Source of the DNA: Caloramator sp.
GTDB taxonomy: Bacteria > Bacillota > Clostridia > Clostridiales > Caloramatoraceae
Assembly (NCBI GenBank): GCA_026418935.1
Contig: JAOAAJ010000051.1
Coordinates: 1-38,920, forward strand
Length of the DNA: 38,920 nt
Direction: 5' to 3'
Below, one piece after another: positions 26,306-33,870 of the stretch. Positions within the stretch are counted from its first letter, which is position 1. Every line of letters begins with the position of its first letter. The translations under genes and the position numbers were made by a program. Under the pieces are notes generated by a model, which saw only the letters and a program-made list of their open reading frames with translations, made no database searches and was not told the origin of the DNA.

Positions 26306-27583
26306 TTACTTAATTGACTTAATCTTTTCTGCAATCTTTTCTATAAATTGCTCTTTTGTTAAATCGCCTTTTGCATAACTTTCATATATTGGTCCAAGTG
26401 TTCCCATACCAAATCCATCTGGCATATCATTTTGTAACCAAGTATATGCTGTTCCCTTTGCTAACCATTCTGTTACATTTGCTGAAAGTGGAGCAGATGG
26501 CTTAAGCTTTACGTTTTTGAACGCTGGAACCATTTTAGCTTCATTAACCATATAGTTATGTCCTTCTTCTGTCATAGCAATAGAATTTATAAAATCTCTT
26601 GCTTCCTTAAGGTTTTTGCTATCTTTATTTAAAACATAAAAGGATGGTGCTCCTATAAATATTCCCTTCATTTCTCCCTTTACTGATGCGTGTGGTGCAA
26701 ATCCCATTGGGAAGTTAACATTGTTTTGTGCAAGCCATGGATCTATCCAGTTTCCTTGGTGTATAAATGCAGCCTTCTTTGTTGCAAATTGTCCAACTTG
26801 TGCATCATAGTTTCCTGTTAAAAGAACATTTTTATCTGCATACTTGAATAATAACTCTACCCAATCAGCATATTCCTTTAATCTTTGCATATCTGGTTCG
26901 CCATTTAATAGTTTATTTAATACTGTCTTGTCCCCATATGGAAGACCAGCTGATAAATATCCATTAAAGTTATGTAAACCTGTAACCCATCTCATATCAG
27001 GACCTGCTGCCATAGCAACAACTGATGAAATACCTAATTCTTTCTTCATTGAATCTAACTTTTCAAATGCAGCTTTATATGCTTCTTGTGAAGTTAATGT
27101 ATTTGGATCTATTCCTGCCTTATCTAACATTTCTTTATTATAAGCCATACCCCAAGCTTCAACTGCCACAGGGAATCCATATACTTTACCATCAACTACA
27201 AACTCTAAATCTGTTTGATCTATCCATTCGTCACCTTCAAATGGAGCAAGCTTTGATTTCCAAGTGTTATATCCACCCATACCTTCAATAACAAAGATAT
27301 CAGGTTGACGGTCTGATTGGAATTCTGCCTTTAGATTTTCTGCATATGGTGAATCTCCGCCTGATGTTTTAACAATTACTTCTACACCTGTTTTCTTTGA
27401 ATATTCTGCGGCATATTTTGTTAAAGCATCATGAATTTCTACTTTGTTTTGGTAGATTACAACAGTCTTTTTTTCATTTTTGTTTTCTTTGTTTTCCCCA
27501 GTAGTTGAATTTTTAGATGAACAACCTGTCATAAGGCTACCAACTAAAAATACTGAGGTTAAAAGTGCTAAAGCTCTTTTCAT
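26306..27583 (-). CDS. Extracellular sugar-binding lipoprotein of an ABC importer
   Basis: The 425-residue product has a lipoprotein signal peptide with lipobox LMTGC (17-21), a Lys/Asn/Glu-rich linker, and an SBP_bac_1-type fold with QPDIFVIEG, VYGFPVAVEAWGMAYNKEML and KKAAFIHQGNWID. It would be anchored at Cys21 and deliver a sugar to the two permeases encoded downstream. Substrate is inferred as sucrose or a related saccharide from the glycosyltransferase and kinase genes in the same regulon. ATG 27583 follows AAAGGGGGATTATATA. The leader is unusually long (about 180 nt) and carries the LacI operator, a cre-like site and a hairpin. Confidence 0.93.
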   Translation of the reverse strand: MKRALALLTSVFLVGSLMTGCSSKNSTTGENKENKNEKKTVVIYQNKVEIHDALTKYAAEYSKKTGVEVIVKTSGGDSPYAENLKAEFQSDRQPDIFVIEGMGGYNTWKSKLAPFEGDEWIDQTDLEFVVDGKVYGFPVAVEAWGMAYNKEMLDKAGIDPNTLTSQEAYKAAFEKLDSMKKELGISSVVAMAAGPDMRWVTGLHNFNGYLSAGLPYGDKTVLNKLLNGEPDMQRLKEYADWVELLFKYADKNVLLTGNYDAQVGQFATKKAAFIHQGNWIDPWLAQNNVNFPMGFAPHASVKGEMKGIFIGAPSFYVLNKDSKNLKEARDFINSIAMTEEGHNYMVNEAKMVPAFKNVKLKPSAPLSANVTEWLAKGTAYTWLQNDMPDGFGMGTLGPIYESYAKGDLTKEQFIEKIAEKIKSIK

Positions 27584-27617
27584 TATATAATCCCCCTTTA
27601 TAAATTTTATTTATTTA

Positions 27618-27641
27618 ATGAATAGTAAAACAACTATTCAT
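27618..27641. repeat. Inverted repeat in the binding-protein leader
   Basis: ATGAATAGT-N6-ACTATTCAT is a perfect 9-bp inverted repeat, 35 bp before the start codon. It could be an mRNA hairpin or a protein site. The stem is AT-rich, so I would not call it a terminator. Confidence 0.5.
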
Positions 27642-27657
27642 TTTTACAATTTAGTTT

Positions 27658-27671
27658 TTGAAACGTTTCCA
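27658..27671. promoter_or_regulatory. cre-like CcpA site in the binding-protein leader
   Basis: The sequence is centred on a perfect GAAACGTTTC (27660-27669), nearly symmetric over 16 bp. Read on the minus strand, TGGAAACGTTTCAA fits the 14-bp cre consensus at about 11 positions. It lies roughly 100 nt downstream of the inferred transcription start, a position where CcpA would act as a roadblock. Confidence 0.55.
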
Positions 27672-27746
27672 ACTAACTTAAAAAAATAAATAAAGTAAGT
27701 GGATTCTAAAGATATATAAATTTATTTTTTATCCATAGGATATATT

Positions 27747-27760
27747 TGAAAAGCTTTTCT
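27747..27760. promoter_or_regulatory. LacI-family operator before the binding-protein gene
   Basis: TGAAAAGCTTTTCT matches the pfkB operator at 13 of 14 bases. It begins a few bases after the predicted transcription start of the promoter at 27770-27797, a classic repression position. Confidence 0.75.
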
Positions 27761-27769
27761 TAATTAAAA

Positions 27770-27797
27770 ATTATCACACTTTTTATATAATTGTCAA
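27770..27797 (-). promoter_or_regulatory. Promoter of the sugar ABC operon
   Basis: On the minus strand a perfect TTGACA (27797-27792), a 16-nt spacer and GATAAT (27775-27770) precede the LacI operator. The leader from here to the start codon is about 180 nt. Confidence 0.65.
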
Positions 27798-27810
27798 TAT
27801 TTTTTTTTAT

Positions 27811-28464
27811 TTATTTTTTGAAAATATAATCTTTTTGAATTATCTGCATAAGCTCTCTTAATCCATCTATAACAAAATCTGGGCTATAGCTTAATACCTC
27901 ATCTAAATCAAGCATTGTATATTTCACAAGACAGGTTTTAGAGCCTGCATTTTTTCCACATTGAATATCATAATGGCTATCACCAACATATAGAACTTCA
28001 CTTGGTGATATTTTAAGTCTTTTGCAGGCCTCAAGTAGAGGTTGTGGATTGGGTTTGTGTATTTCTGTATCCTCCATTGCAATTATTACATCCATTAATT
28101 CAAATAAGTTAAAATACTTAAGTCCCCTCTCTGCCATCCTCTTTCTTTTTGAGGTTACAACACCTATTTTAAGCCCTCTATTTTTAAGCTCCTCCAATGT
28201 TTCCTTAGCATTGTCCATTAATTTAATCATACTGTCGTGTTTTTCTTCATTGTATTTAACATAGGTTTTATACATTTCTTCAACCTTTTCCTTATCATAT
28301 CTTTCAAGAGTTAATCTTAATGGTTCACCAAAATATCTTACAATTTCTTTTTCATCTAAGTCTCTATTCAAATGCTTTTTTAAGGTATGTTTATAAGATG
28401 AAATTATAAGCTGATTTGTATCTATAAGTGTTCCATCTAAATCAAATAACACTGCCTTAAACAT
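27811..28464 (-). CDS. HAD-superfamily phosphatase, PpaX-like pyrophosphatase
   Basis: The 217-residue HAD protein has motif I FDLDGT (7-12, nucleophile Asp8), motif II VVTSKRKR (102-109), the lysine of motif III in HKPNPQP (136-142) and motif IV GDSHYD (161-166). The helical cap is of the small subfamily I type. Length and the opening with ISSYKHTL resemble Bacillus PpaX, which hydrolyses pyrophosphate, though phosphoglycolate phosphatase is an alternative. It is not of the sucrose-phosphatase (SPP) type, so it does not obviously complete sucrose synthesis. ATG 28464 follows AGGAGGGAGAAT. No terminator is clear before the sugar ABC promoter, whose -35 box begins 14 bp after the stop. Confidence 0.82.
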   Translation of the reverse strand: MFKAVLFDLDGTLIDTNQLIISSYKHTLKKHLNRDLDEKEIVRYFGEPLRLTLERYDKEKVEEMYKTYVKYNEEKHDSMIKLMDNAKETLEELKNRGLKIGVVTSKRKRMAERGLKYFNLFELMDVIIAMEDTEIHKPNPQPLLEACKRLKISPSEVLYVGDSHYDIQCGKNAGSKTCLVKYTMLDLDEVLSYSPDFVIDGLRELMQIIQKDYIFKK

Positions 28465-28657
28465 ATTCTCCCTCCTAAAAACAAGTTAAGTTACAATCTA
28501 ATAATAACATAAATACATAATATTTCAAAACTTTGTAAAAATAAATTGTATAGGTATTAATTTAAAATAAATTATTAAAACCTAATGGTAGATAATACAC
28601 TAAAAATTTTGTATAATATATCGTATTATAATGATATTATGTTTAAGAGGGGTTATT

Positions 28658-28978
28658 ATGAAACTTACAACATTAGACTCAATTAAAAATTTTATAAAAG
28701 AAAATACAATGTGTATTTTATATTTTTCAAGCAAAACTTGTACTGTATGCTACGCACTTTATCCTAAAATTGAAGAGGTTCTCCTTAGCTATCCAAACAT
28801 AAAACTTGCTGAAGTAGAGATAACTGACGTGCCAGAATCTGCTGGAGAATATTCAATATTTTCATTTCCTACAATACTTATATTTATAGATGGGAAAGAA
28901 ATAGCCCGAAAATCAAGAATAGTAAGCATTGATGATTTTCAGGCTACTGTTGATAAGTATTATTCACTCTTATTCTAA
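28658..28978 (+). CDS. Small thioredoxin-like protein
   Basis: The 106-residue protein is a single thioredoxin domain. It has SSKTCTVCYALYP with redox cysteines at 28 and 31, and the cis-proline in FSFPTILIF (Pro71). The CTVC active site differs from the classical CGPC. The protein is therefore a thioredoxin-like reductant or chaperone of uncertain partner. ATG 28658 with AAGAGGGGTTATT upstream is preferred over an in-frame ATG nine codons earlier, which has no ribosome-binding site and overlaps a TATAAT box (28627-28632). It is a single gene ending in a strong terminator shared with the convergent ABC operon. Confidence 0.88.
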   Translation: MKLTTLDSIKNFIKENTMCILYFSSKTCTVCYALYPKIEEVLLSYPNIKLAEVEITDVPESAGEYSIFSFPTILIFIDGKEIARKSRIVSIDDFQATVDKYYSLLF

Positions 28979-28985
28979 AAATATA

Positions 28986-29020
28986 AAGTTAGTAAAAGGG
29001 TGCAACCCTTTTGCTAACTT
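28986..29020. terminator. Bidirectional terminator after the thioredoxin-like gene
   Basis: A 16-nt arm at 28986-29001 pairs with 29005-29020, with one G-T position, around a GCA loop. The stop codon of the convergent permease gene (29021-29019) overlaps the right arm. Confidence 0.85.
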
Positions 29021-30710
29021 ACTTTATTAAATCATCCACCCATTTATTATTTGTATCTATTACATATGCTACATACTTATATTGTTGTCCGTCATATCCA
29101 TAGTACATTTCAATACTTCCTCTTGCTTTATCTATTCCGTCAAAAATTATCTCATCTTTATACTTATAATTATTATTCAATATATCCCTTCTTAAATTAT
29201 TTACAACAAATTTAATCTTCTCCTTGTCATTAATTTCAATCTCTCTTTTATCCTTTAAAAATATCATAACCTTATCAAATTCATTGTAATCTATGTTGAA
29301 TATATTATAATTTATTTTTTTATATTCCTCATCCATTGATATTAAATTCATATACTCTTTATACTTGCTATCAAAACTTCCTTCATATAGTCTTTTTATT
29401 TCTCTACCATTTTTAAGTTTATATACTATATATACACTCTCTGATGAACTATATTCCCTCTTTAACGATGTTATATGCTCCTGTAGAGAAATTATTTTTT
29501 TGATGGTTTCTTTGTTTGTAATATAAAACCTTGGTGCTTTAAACTCATGCTCCATATCATAAATAATCTTTTTTGAATTAGATATACATACACTCTCAAT
29601 ATCATCTATTTTAGGAGGGTTGTGCCTAAATATTATATCAGTCTGACTAATTAATAAAAATAAAGACATTAAGGAAACAACTATAAAATATCCCTTTAGT
29701 TCTTTATGCACTTTTAAGTTTCTTTTTAATAGCGCTTCTGATAAATAATATCCTAAAAAAGCACCTATTAATCCCCATATAAAAGTTGTAAATATACCTC
29801 CTTTTACTATCATTGTAGATAAACTTGAAACTCCAAACATAAATAGTACTGAATTAAAATATTTTAGTCCTTCCGCTATTAAGTCAAATACTATTAATTT
29901 TGTTGCCCTTTCGTTTTTTCTTTTTATAAAAAGCATGTAAGTTAGTGCTAAATATATTAGTATTGTTAAAACTGAATATAAATAATCAATAAAAAGTGCC
30001 CTACTAATTACAATTTTACCGTTTAACCAACTTAAAAGAGGAAACACATAAATTATAAGTGATTTTTTTGCTTCTAAAGCTTCAAAACTGCTATTTAAGT
30101 ATAAACCATAAAAAATAACATTTAAAAAGGAGTATAAAACAGATACAAATATAATTGGAATAAAATTAATAGCCAATCCTCCTGCTGTTTGAAACAACGT
30201 GTTCGATGTAATAATTCCTAACAACAAACTTTGTAAGAAGAAAATTATACAAACTAAAAAGAGCATTATATAAAAATTTATTATTATACTTTGTTTAATC
30301 AATTCATTAGCGTTTAATATATAATAAATCACTTCAGTTATTAAAAAATTAACAAAAATTGGAGTAAAAATTAGAACAATCCCTGCAAAAAACTTGCTTA
30401 TTAAAATATATGTCTTTGAAAATGGTAAACTAAAGATGTGAATGCTGCTCCTATACCCTTGTACCTCACATATTAAAAGTATTCCAACTAAAAGGGTTAT
30501 AATAAATATTCCAAATACAAAGTATTGTTCTGGATAACTGAAGATTCTTGTTAGTGAAAATATTAGTTCTTCTTTATCTCCTCCCTTTGATAGATAAATC
30601 AACATATATAAAGGTATGTTTATAAAGATTAAAACTAAATATAAAAAACCAACAACCCAAAACCTTTTTAAATCATTTTTTAATATTGGATTAGTAGTTG
30701 ATAATCTCAT
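29019..30710 (-). CDS. YtrC/YtrD-like ABC permease with C-terminal soluble domain (second paralogue)
   Basis: The 563-residue protein has an N-terminal membrane part of about ten helices, beginning after ILKNDLKRFWVVGF. A hydrophilic C-terminal region of about 200 residues follows from RHNPPKIDDIES. The SLPFSKTYILISKFF segment after the second helix is typical of ABC-2-type permeases of YtrA-controlled systems. It is a clear paralogue of the permease at 31983-33632: the two share NDxKRFW, HxxSLPFSK, RHxPPK, VYKLKxG and NxxWxxxxI patterns in the same order. The Bacillus YtrC and YtrD proteins are shorter and lack such long tails as far as I recall. ATG 30710 follows GGAGGGGATAGGGT and overlaps the ATPase gene by 20 bp. 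Confidence 0.82.
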   Translation of the reverse strand: MRLSTTNPILKNDLKRFWVVGFLYLVLIFINIPLYMLIYLSKGGDKEELIFSLTRIFSYPEQYFVFGIFIITLLVGILLICEVQGYRSSIHIFSLPFSKTYILISKFFAGIVLIFTPIFVNFLITEVIYYILNANELIKQSIIINFYIMLFLVCIIFFLQSLLLGIITSNTLFQTAGGLAINFIPIIFVSVLYSFLNVIFYGLYLNSSFEALEAKKSLIIYVFPLLSWLNGKIVISRALFIDYLYSVLTILIYLALTYMLFIKRKNERATKLIVFDLIAEGLKYFNSVLFMFGVSSLSTMIVKGGIFTTFIWGLIGAFLGYYLSEALLKRNLKVHKELKGYFIVVSLMSLFLLISQTDIIFRHNPPKIDDIESVCISNSKKIIYDMEHEFKAPRFYITNKETIKKIISLQEHITSLKREYSSSESVYIVYKLKNGREIKRLYEGSFDSKYKEYMNLISMDEEYKKINYNIFNIDYNEFDKVMIFLKDKREIEINDKEKIKFVVNNLRRDILNNNYKYKDEIIFDGIDKARGSIEMYYGYDGQQYKYVAYVIDTNNKWVDDLIK

Positions 30711-31584
30711 ACCCTATCCCCTCCATTTCATACATAAATATTTCCTCAAGTGTGAGTGATACAACATCAAATAAAACAGGATTATAGGATTGAAGTATTT
30801 TTTCTATTTCACTTCTTTCTCCCTCAACTACAAGCACCCATATTCTACCCTTTTGTACAGATTTTATTGGTTTTATCCTATCCATTAATTCTTCAGGCAT
30901 TCCATCATTAAATGCAACTTCTACTTTGAAAATACTGCTCTTTAACTTTTCAACTTCTCTTTCTAAAATCACCTCTCCATTATGAAGTATTGCAACATAA
31001 TCACAAAAATCCTCAAGTTCCCTTAAATTATGGGAGGATATTAATACTGTAAGCTCTCTATCTATAACCTCTTGGAAAATTAATTTTTTTACTCTCTGCC
31101 TTATTACAGCATCAAGTCCATCAAGCGGTTCATCTAAAATTAAAACATCTGTATTTGTCGATAATCCAAGCCATATTGCCACTTGCTTTTGCATTCCCTT
31201 TGACATATTCCTTACCTTTTTGTTTTCATCTATCTTAAATATATCCCTTAATCTTTCGTATTTATTATCATCCCAAGTTTCATATACGCTTTTATAAAAC
31301 TTTGCCATATCCTTTACTGTATATCCTGGATAAAAATAAGGATTATCTGCTATAAAAAATATCTTCTTTTTTGCCTCAGCATTTTCATAAATCTCCTTTT
31401 CATTTAAAGTTACATTGCCTCTATCCTTTTCATATATTCCTGTTACCGTCTTTAATAAAGTCGTTTTTCCTGCACCATTGGAACCGATTAGTCCATAAAC
31501 TACTCCCTTTGGTATATGAAGGCTTACATTCTTTATTGCCTCAAAATCATCGTACTTTTTATAAAGTCCATTTACCCTTAACAT
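30691..31584 (-). CDS. ABC transporter ATPase of the YtrA-type operon
   Basis: The 297-residue protein has Walker A GSNGAGKT (34-41), a variant signature NMSKGMQKQ (126-134), Walker B VLILDEP (147-153) and a SSHNLRELED H-loop. A C-terminal extension of about 80 residues follows the nucleotide-binding domain. This fits the YtrB/YhcG class encoded beside GntR regulators. It would energise the two paralogous permeases, perhaps as a heterodimer. ATG 31584 overlaps the regulator's stop as TAATG and follows AAGGAGGGAAAATA. Confidence 0.9.
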   Translation of the reverse strand: MLRVNGLYKKYDDFEAIKNVSLHIPKGVVYGLIGSNGAGKTTLLKTVTGIYEKDRGNVTLNEKEIYENAEAKKKIFFIADNPYFYPGYTVKDMAKFYKSVYETWDDNKYERLRDIFKIDENKKVRNMSKGMQKQVAIWLGLSTNTDVLILDEPLDGLDAVIRQRVKKLIFQEVIDRELTVLISSHNLRELEDFCDYVAILHNGEVILEREVEKLKSSIFKVEVAFNDGMPEELMDRIKPIKSVQKGRIWVLVVEGERSEIEKILQSYNPVLFDVVSLTLEEIFMYEMEGIGYEIINY

Positions 31585-31964
31585 TATTTTCCCTCCTTAA
31601 TTTTAACAACATCTTCTAAAACCTTTATAATATCCTCTCTATTCATTCCTAAATGAAACCCCTCAAGCATAAGTTTCTTTATCTCTTCTAAAATCTTTTC
31701 TATCTTTTCTTTGTTTATATCTTTATCCTTTAAAGGTGCCACAAAGCTTCCCTTACCAGGTATTGAATATATATACCCTTGGTTTTCAAGTTCCCTATAT
31801 GCCTTTTGAATTGTATTAGGATTTATTGTTAAGTCATTCGATAATGCTCTAACTGAAGGAAGTTGTTCGTGTTCCTTTAACAATCCCTTTATAATGAGCT
31901 CCTTTATCTTTTCAACCAGCTGTTCATAAATAGGTACTCTACTTCGTACATCAAGTTCAAACAT
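31584..31964 (-). CDS. GntR-family regulator, YtrA subfamily
   Basis: The 126-residue protein has an N-terminal winged helix (PIYEQLVEKIKELI, QLPSVRALSNDLTINPNTI, GKGSFV) and a short helical tail of about 45 residues. This is the architecture of the YtrA subfamily, which lacks a large effector domain. Such regulators repress ABC operons that respond to cell-wall-active peptides and antibiotics in Bacillus. ATG 31964 follows GGAGGTGAACTT. Its likely target is the ACTGTA-N13-TACAGT site at the operon promoter, the same spacing as the known YtrA operator. It lies between the two permease genes rather than first in the operon. Confidence 0.92.
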   Translation of the reverse strand: MFELDVRSRVPIYEQLVEKIKELIIKGLLKEHEQLPSVRALSNDLTINPNTIQKAYRELENQGYIYSIPGKGSFVAPLKDKDINKEKIEKILEEIKKLMLEGFHLGMNREDIIKVLEDVVKIKEGK

Positions 31965-31982
31965 AAGTTCACCTCCATTCTC

Positions 31983-33632
31983 CTAATTTATCACCTCTTC
32001 AATCCACTTATTACTTGTATTTATTTGATAATTCAGAATTTGGTTATCACTGTCTATACCGTATCTTTTATAGTATTGCGGGTGTAATGTTATTTTTATA
32101 GTTCCTTCAAATGAATTTTTATTATATCTGTCATTTAAAATGTCTTCTCTTAAGTTTTTATATAAAATGTTTATCTTGTTATTATCTTTAATCTCATATG
32201 TTTGATTCTTATATATAACTAATACATCCTTTATATGCTCTAATTGTATACGCAGAATATCATATTCAATACTTTTAAAATCCCTATCCTTTGAAATCCT
32301 ATTTAAATACTCTTCTTCCTTTACTGTATAATCTGTTTTATATCTTCTCTTTATTAATGAACCATCCTTTAATTTATAAACAATAAAGGTTGAATTAACA
32401 TCATAAGCAATCTGATCTAAACCAATTAAATAGTTCTGCAGATCTATTATTTGTCCTATTGTATCTGGACTTTTTATAAGATAATCAAAATTATTTTTTT
32501 CAAGAGATTTAAACTTGTTATAATCTATTGTTACATAAGCCCCTTCTACCTCTTCCACTTTAGGTGGCGTATGTCTATAAATTATATTAGTTTTTCCAAG
32601 AACAAATATGGCTATAAACATTATAATTGCATATATATAAAATCCCTTCATATACCTAAAAACAACTATTTCTTTATGAAGAACCATTTGAGAAACATAA
32701 TAACCTAAAAATGCACCTATAAAACAGCCTATAGCTACTCCTACAAAACTTTTTGGTAATATATTGATTATAATTATCCCAAATATTAGCATCGAGAAAA
32801 AGGTTACTATATACACAAATACAGGTTCTAAAAAATTAAATATAATTAATCTGTTAATATTCTCGTTTTTTCTGTATAAAAATAATACATAGGATAAGAC
32901 AAGTATGAAAATTATGTTTGTTGAAAATAAAATTAAATCCTTATTGTTAAACAACTCTAAAGTTAAATCTGACATTATGCTAAAAGGAAAAAGATGAGGT
33001 AAAACTGTCTCCTTCAACTGTTCATATCTACCAATAAAAATATTTTCTAATAACATATTCAAAAGCCTCAAAATACCAAAGGGTAGTATGCAAAATATAA
33101 AACTAAAAAAAGCATTAAGCATATTATTTGTTGTTATTGTTGAAAATAAGATACTATACATAAAGAAAACCATACTTAAAATAAAAACCAAGGTATAGTA
33201 TTTTAGTATATTTTGTTTAAACAAACTAAGGTATTTTGTATTAAGTAATAAAGAATAACAAACAACAATATTAAATAGGCATGCAAATAATATAATAACA
33301 GCACCAACTAAAACTTTGTTAATGAATATTTCTCTTTTTGAAAATGGAAGACTATATAAGTGGTTATTTGAGCTAAAATTTTGTACTTCACTTAATATAA
33401 CAACACCAAGCATTATTGAAAAAATAACAATACCTAATATATTAAGACCATTTGCAGAGTTGAATCTAAAGATATCATATTGGTTTACAGCTTTTATATC
33501 TTTTGAATAGTTAATAAAATTAAACAGCCTAATAGGTATAAATAAACTCAAAAACAAACCATATATTAAACTAAACAACCAAAACCTTTTAAAATCGTTT
33601 AAAAATATTGGATGTATTTTCCCCCTGTTCAT
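31983..33632 (-). CDS. YtrC/YtrD-like ABC permease with C-terminal soluble domain (first paralogue)
   Basis: The 549-residue protein shares the architecture of the permease at 29019-30710. It starts with IFLNDFKRFWLFSLIYG, has HLYSLPFSKREIFINK after the second helix, and has a hydrophilic C-terminal region of about 200 residues starting at RHTPPKVEEVEG. The two probably arose by duplication and form a heterodimeric membrane unit with the shared ATPase. ATG 33632 follows AAAGGAGGGTTAGA. It is the first full-length gene of the operon, 20 bp after a predicted 19-codon leader ORF. Its substrate is unknown; the family is tied to peptide antibiotic and envelope stress. Confidence 0.82.
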   Translation of the reverse strand: MNRGKIHPIFLNDFKRFWLFSLIYGLFLSLFIPIRLFNFINYSKDIKAVNQYDIFRFNSANGLNILGIVIFSIMLGVVILSEVQNFSSNNHLYSLPFSKREIFINKVLVGAVIILFACLFNIVVCYSLLLNTKYLSLFKQNILKYYTLVFILSMVFFMYSILFSTITTNNMLNAFFSFIFCILPFGILRLLNMLLENIFIGRYEQLKETVLPHLFPFSIMSDLTLELFNNKDLILFSTNIIFILVLSYVLFLYRKNENINRLIIFNFLEPVFVYIVTFFSMLIFGIIIINILPKSFVGVAIGCFIGAFLGYYVSQMVLHKEIVVFRYMKGFYIYAIIMFIAIFVLGKTNIIYRHTPPKVEEVEGAYVTIDYNKFKSLEKNNFDYLIKSPDTIGQIIDLQNYLIGLDQIAYDVNSTFIVYKLKDGSLIKRRYKTDYTVKEEEYLNRISKDRDFKSIEYDILRIQLEHIKDVLVIYKNQTYEIKDNNKINILYKNLREDILNDRYNKNSFEGTIKITLHPQYYKRYGIDSDNQILNYQINTSNKWIEEVIN

Positions 33633-33652
33633 TCTAACCCTCCTTTATAAAA

Positions 33653-33712
33653 TCAGCTTAAACAATCTCTTTTGAACCTATTTGATTTAACAAGCTTTTT
33701 CATACAACCCAT
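33653..33712 (-). CDS. Predicted 19-residue leader peptide of the YtrA-type operon
   Basis: ATG at 33712-33710 is preceded by a near-ideal AGGAGGGGTGA. It opens a 19-codon frame, MGCMKKLVKSNRFKRDCLS, ending at TGA 33655-33653. The peptide is strongly basic with two cysteines. It lies in the leader between the operon promoter and the first permease, with 20 bp to that gene's start. Its ribosome-binding site is as good as any in the window, which is the main argument for translation. It may be a regulatory leader, a small membrane-active product, or a chance ORF. I know of no named family. Confidence 0.5.
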   Translation of the reverse strand: MGCMKKLVKSNRFKRDCLS

Positions 33713-33739
33713 TCACCCCTCCTGCTGTCTTATGTGTAT

Positions 33740-33768
33740 TAACTGTATTATTTTATTTAGTACAGTTA
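33740..33768. promoter_or_regulatory. YtrA-type operator
   Basis: TAACTGTA-N13-TACAGTTA is a perfect 8-bp inverted repeat with a 13-bp spacer. The Bacillus YtrA operator is AGTGTA-N13-TACACT, so spacing and five of six bases per half-site agree. It begins just after the -10 box. Confidence 0.75.
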
Positions 33769-33769
33769 T

Positions 33770-33798
33770 ATTATATTCTACTTTTTTCCTTATGTAAA
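33770..33798 (-). promoter_or_regulatory. Promoter of the YtrA-type operon
   Basis: On the minus strand TTTACA (33798-33793), a 17-nt spacer and a perfect TATAAT (33775-33770) lie directly upstream of the operator. A bound YtrA-like repressor would cover the transcription start. Confidence 0.75.
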
Positions 33799-33823
33799 TA
33801 CTTTACTGTAAATTTTTATAAAT

Positions 33824-33861
33824 AAGAAAAGACGAAGTACATTGTATCTTCGTCTTTTCTT
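33824..33861 (-). terminator. Terminator of the FmdE/ABC operon
   Basis: AAGAAAAGACGAAG (33824-33837) and CTTCGTCTTTTCTT (33848-33861) form a perfect 14-bp stem 9 bp after the stop codon of the binding-protein gene. The right arm and flank on the minus strand are T-rich. Confidence 0.85.
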
Positions 33862-33870
33862 CAAATACTT

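Noticed and set aside
27811-28464. HAD phosphatase as sucrose-phosphate phosphatase completing sucrose synthesis
   Set aside because: Its cap and motifs are of the subfamily I PpaX/phosphoglycolate type, not the SPP type, and it lies outside the LacI-controlled set.
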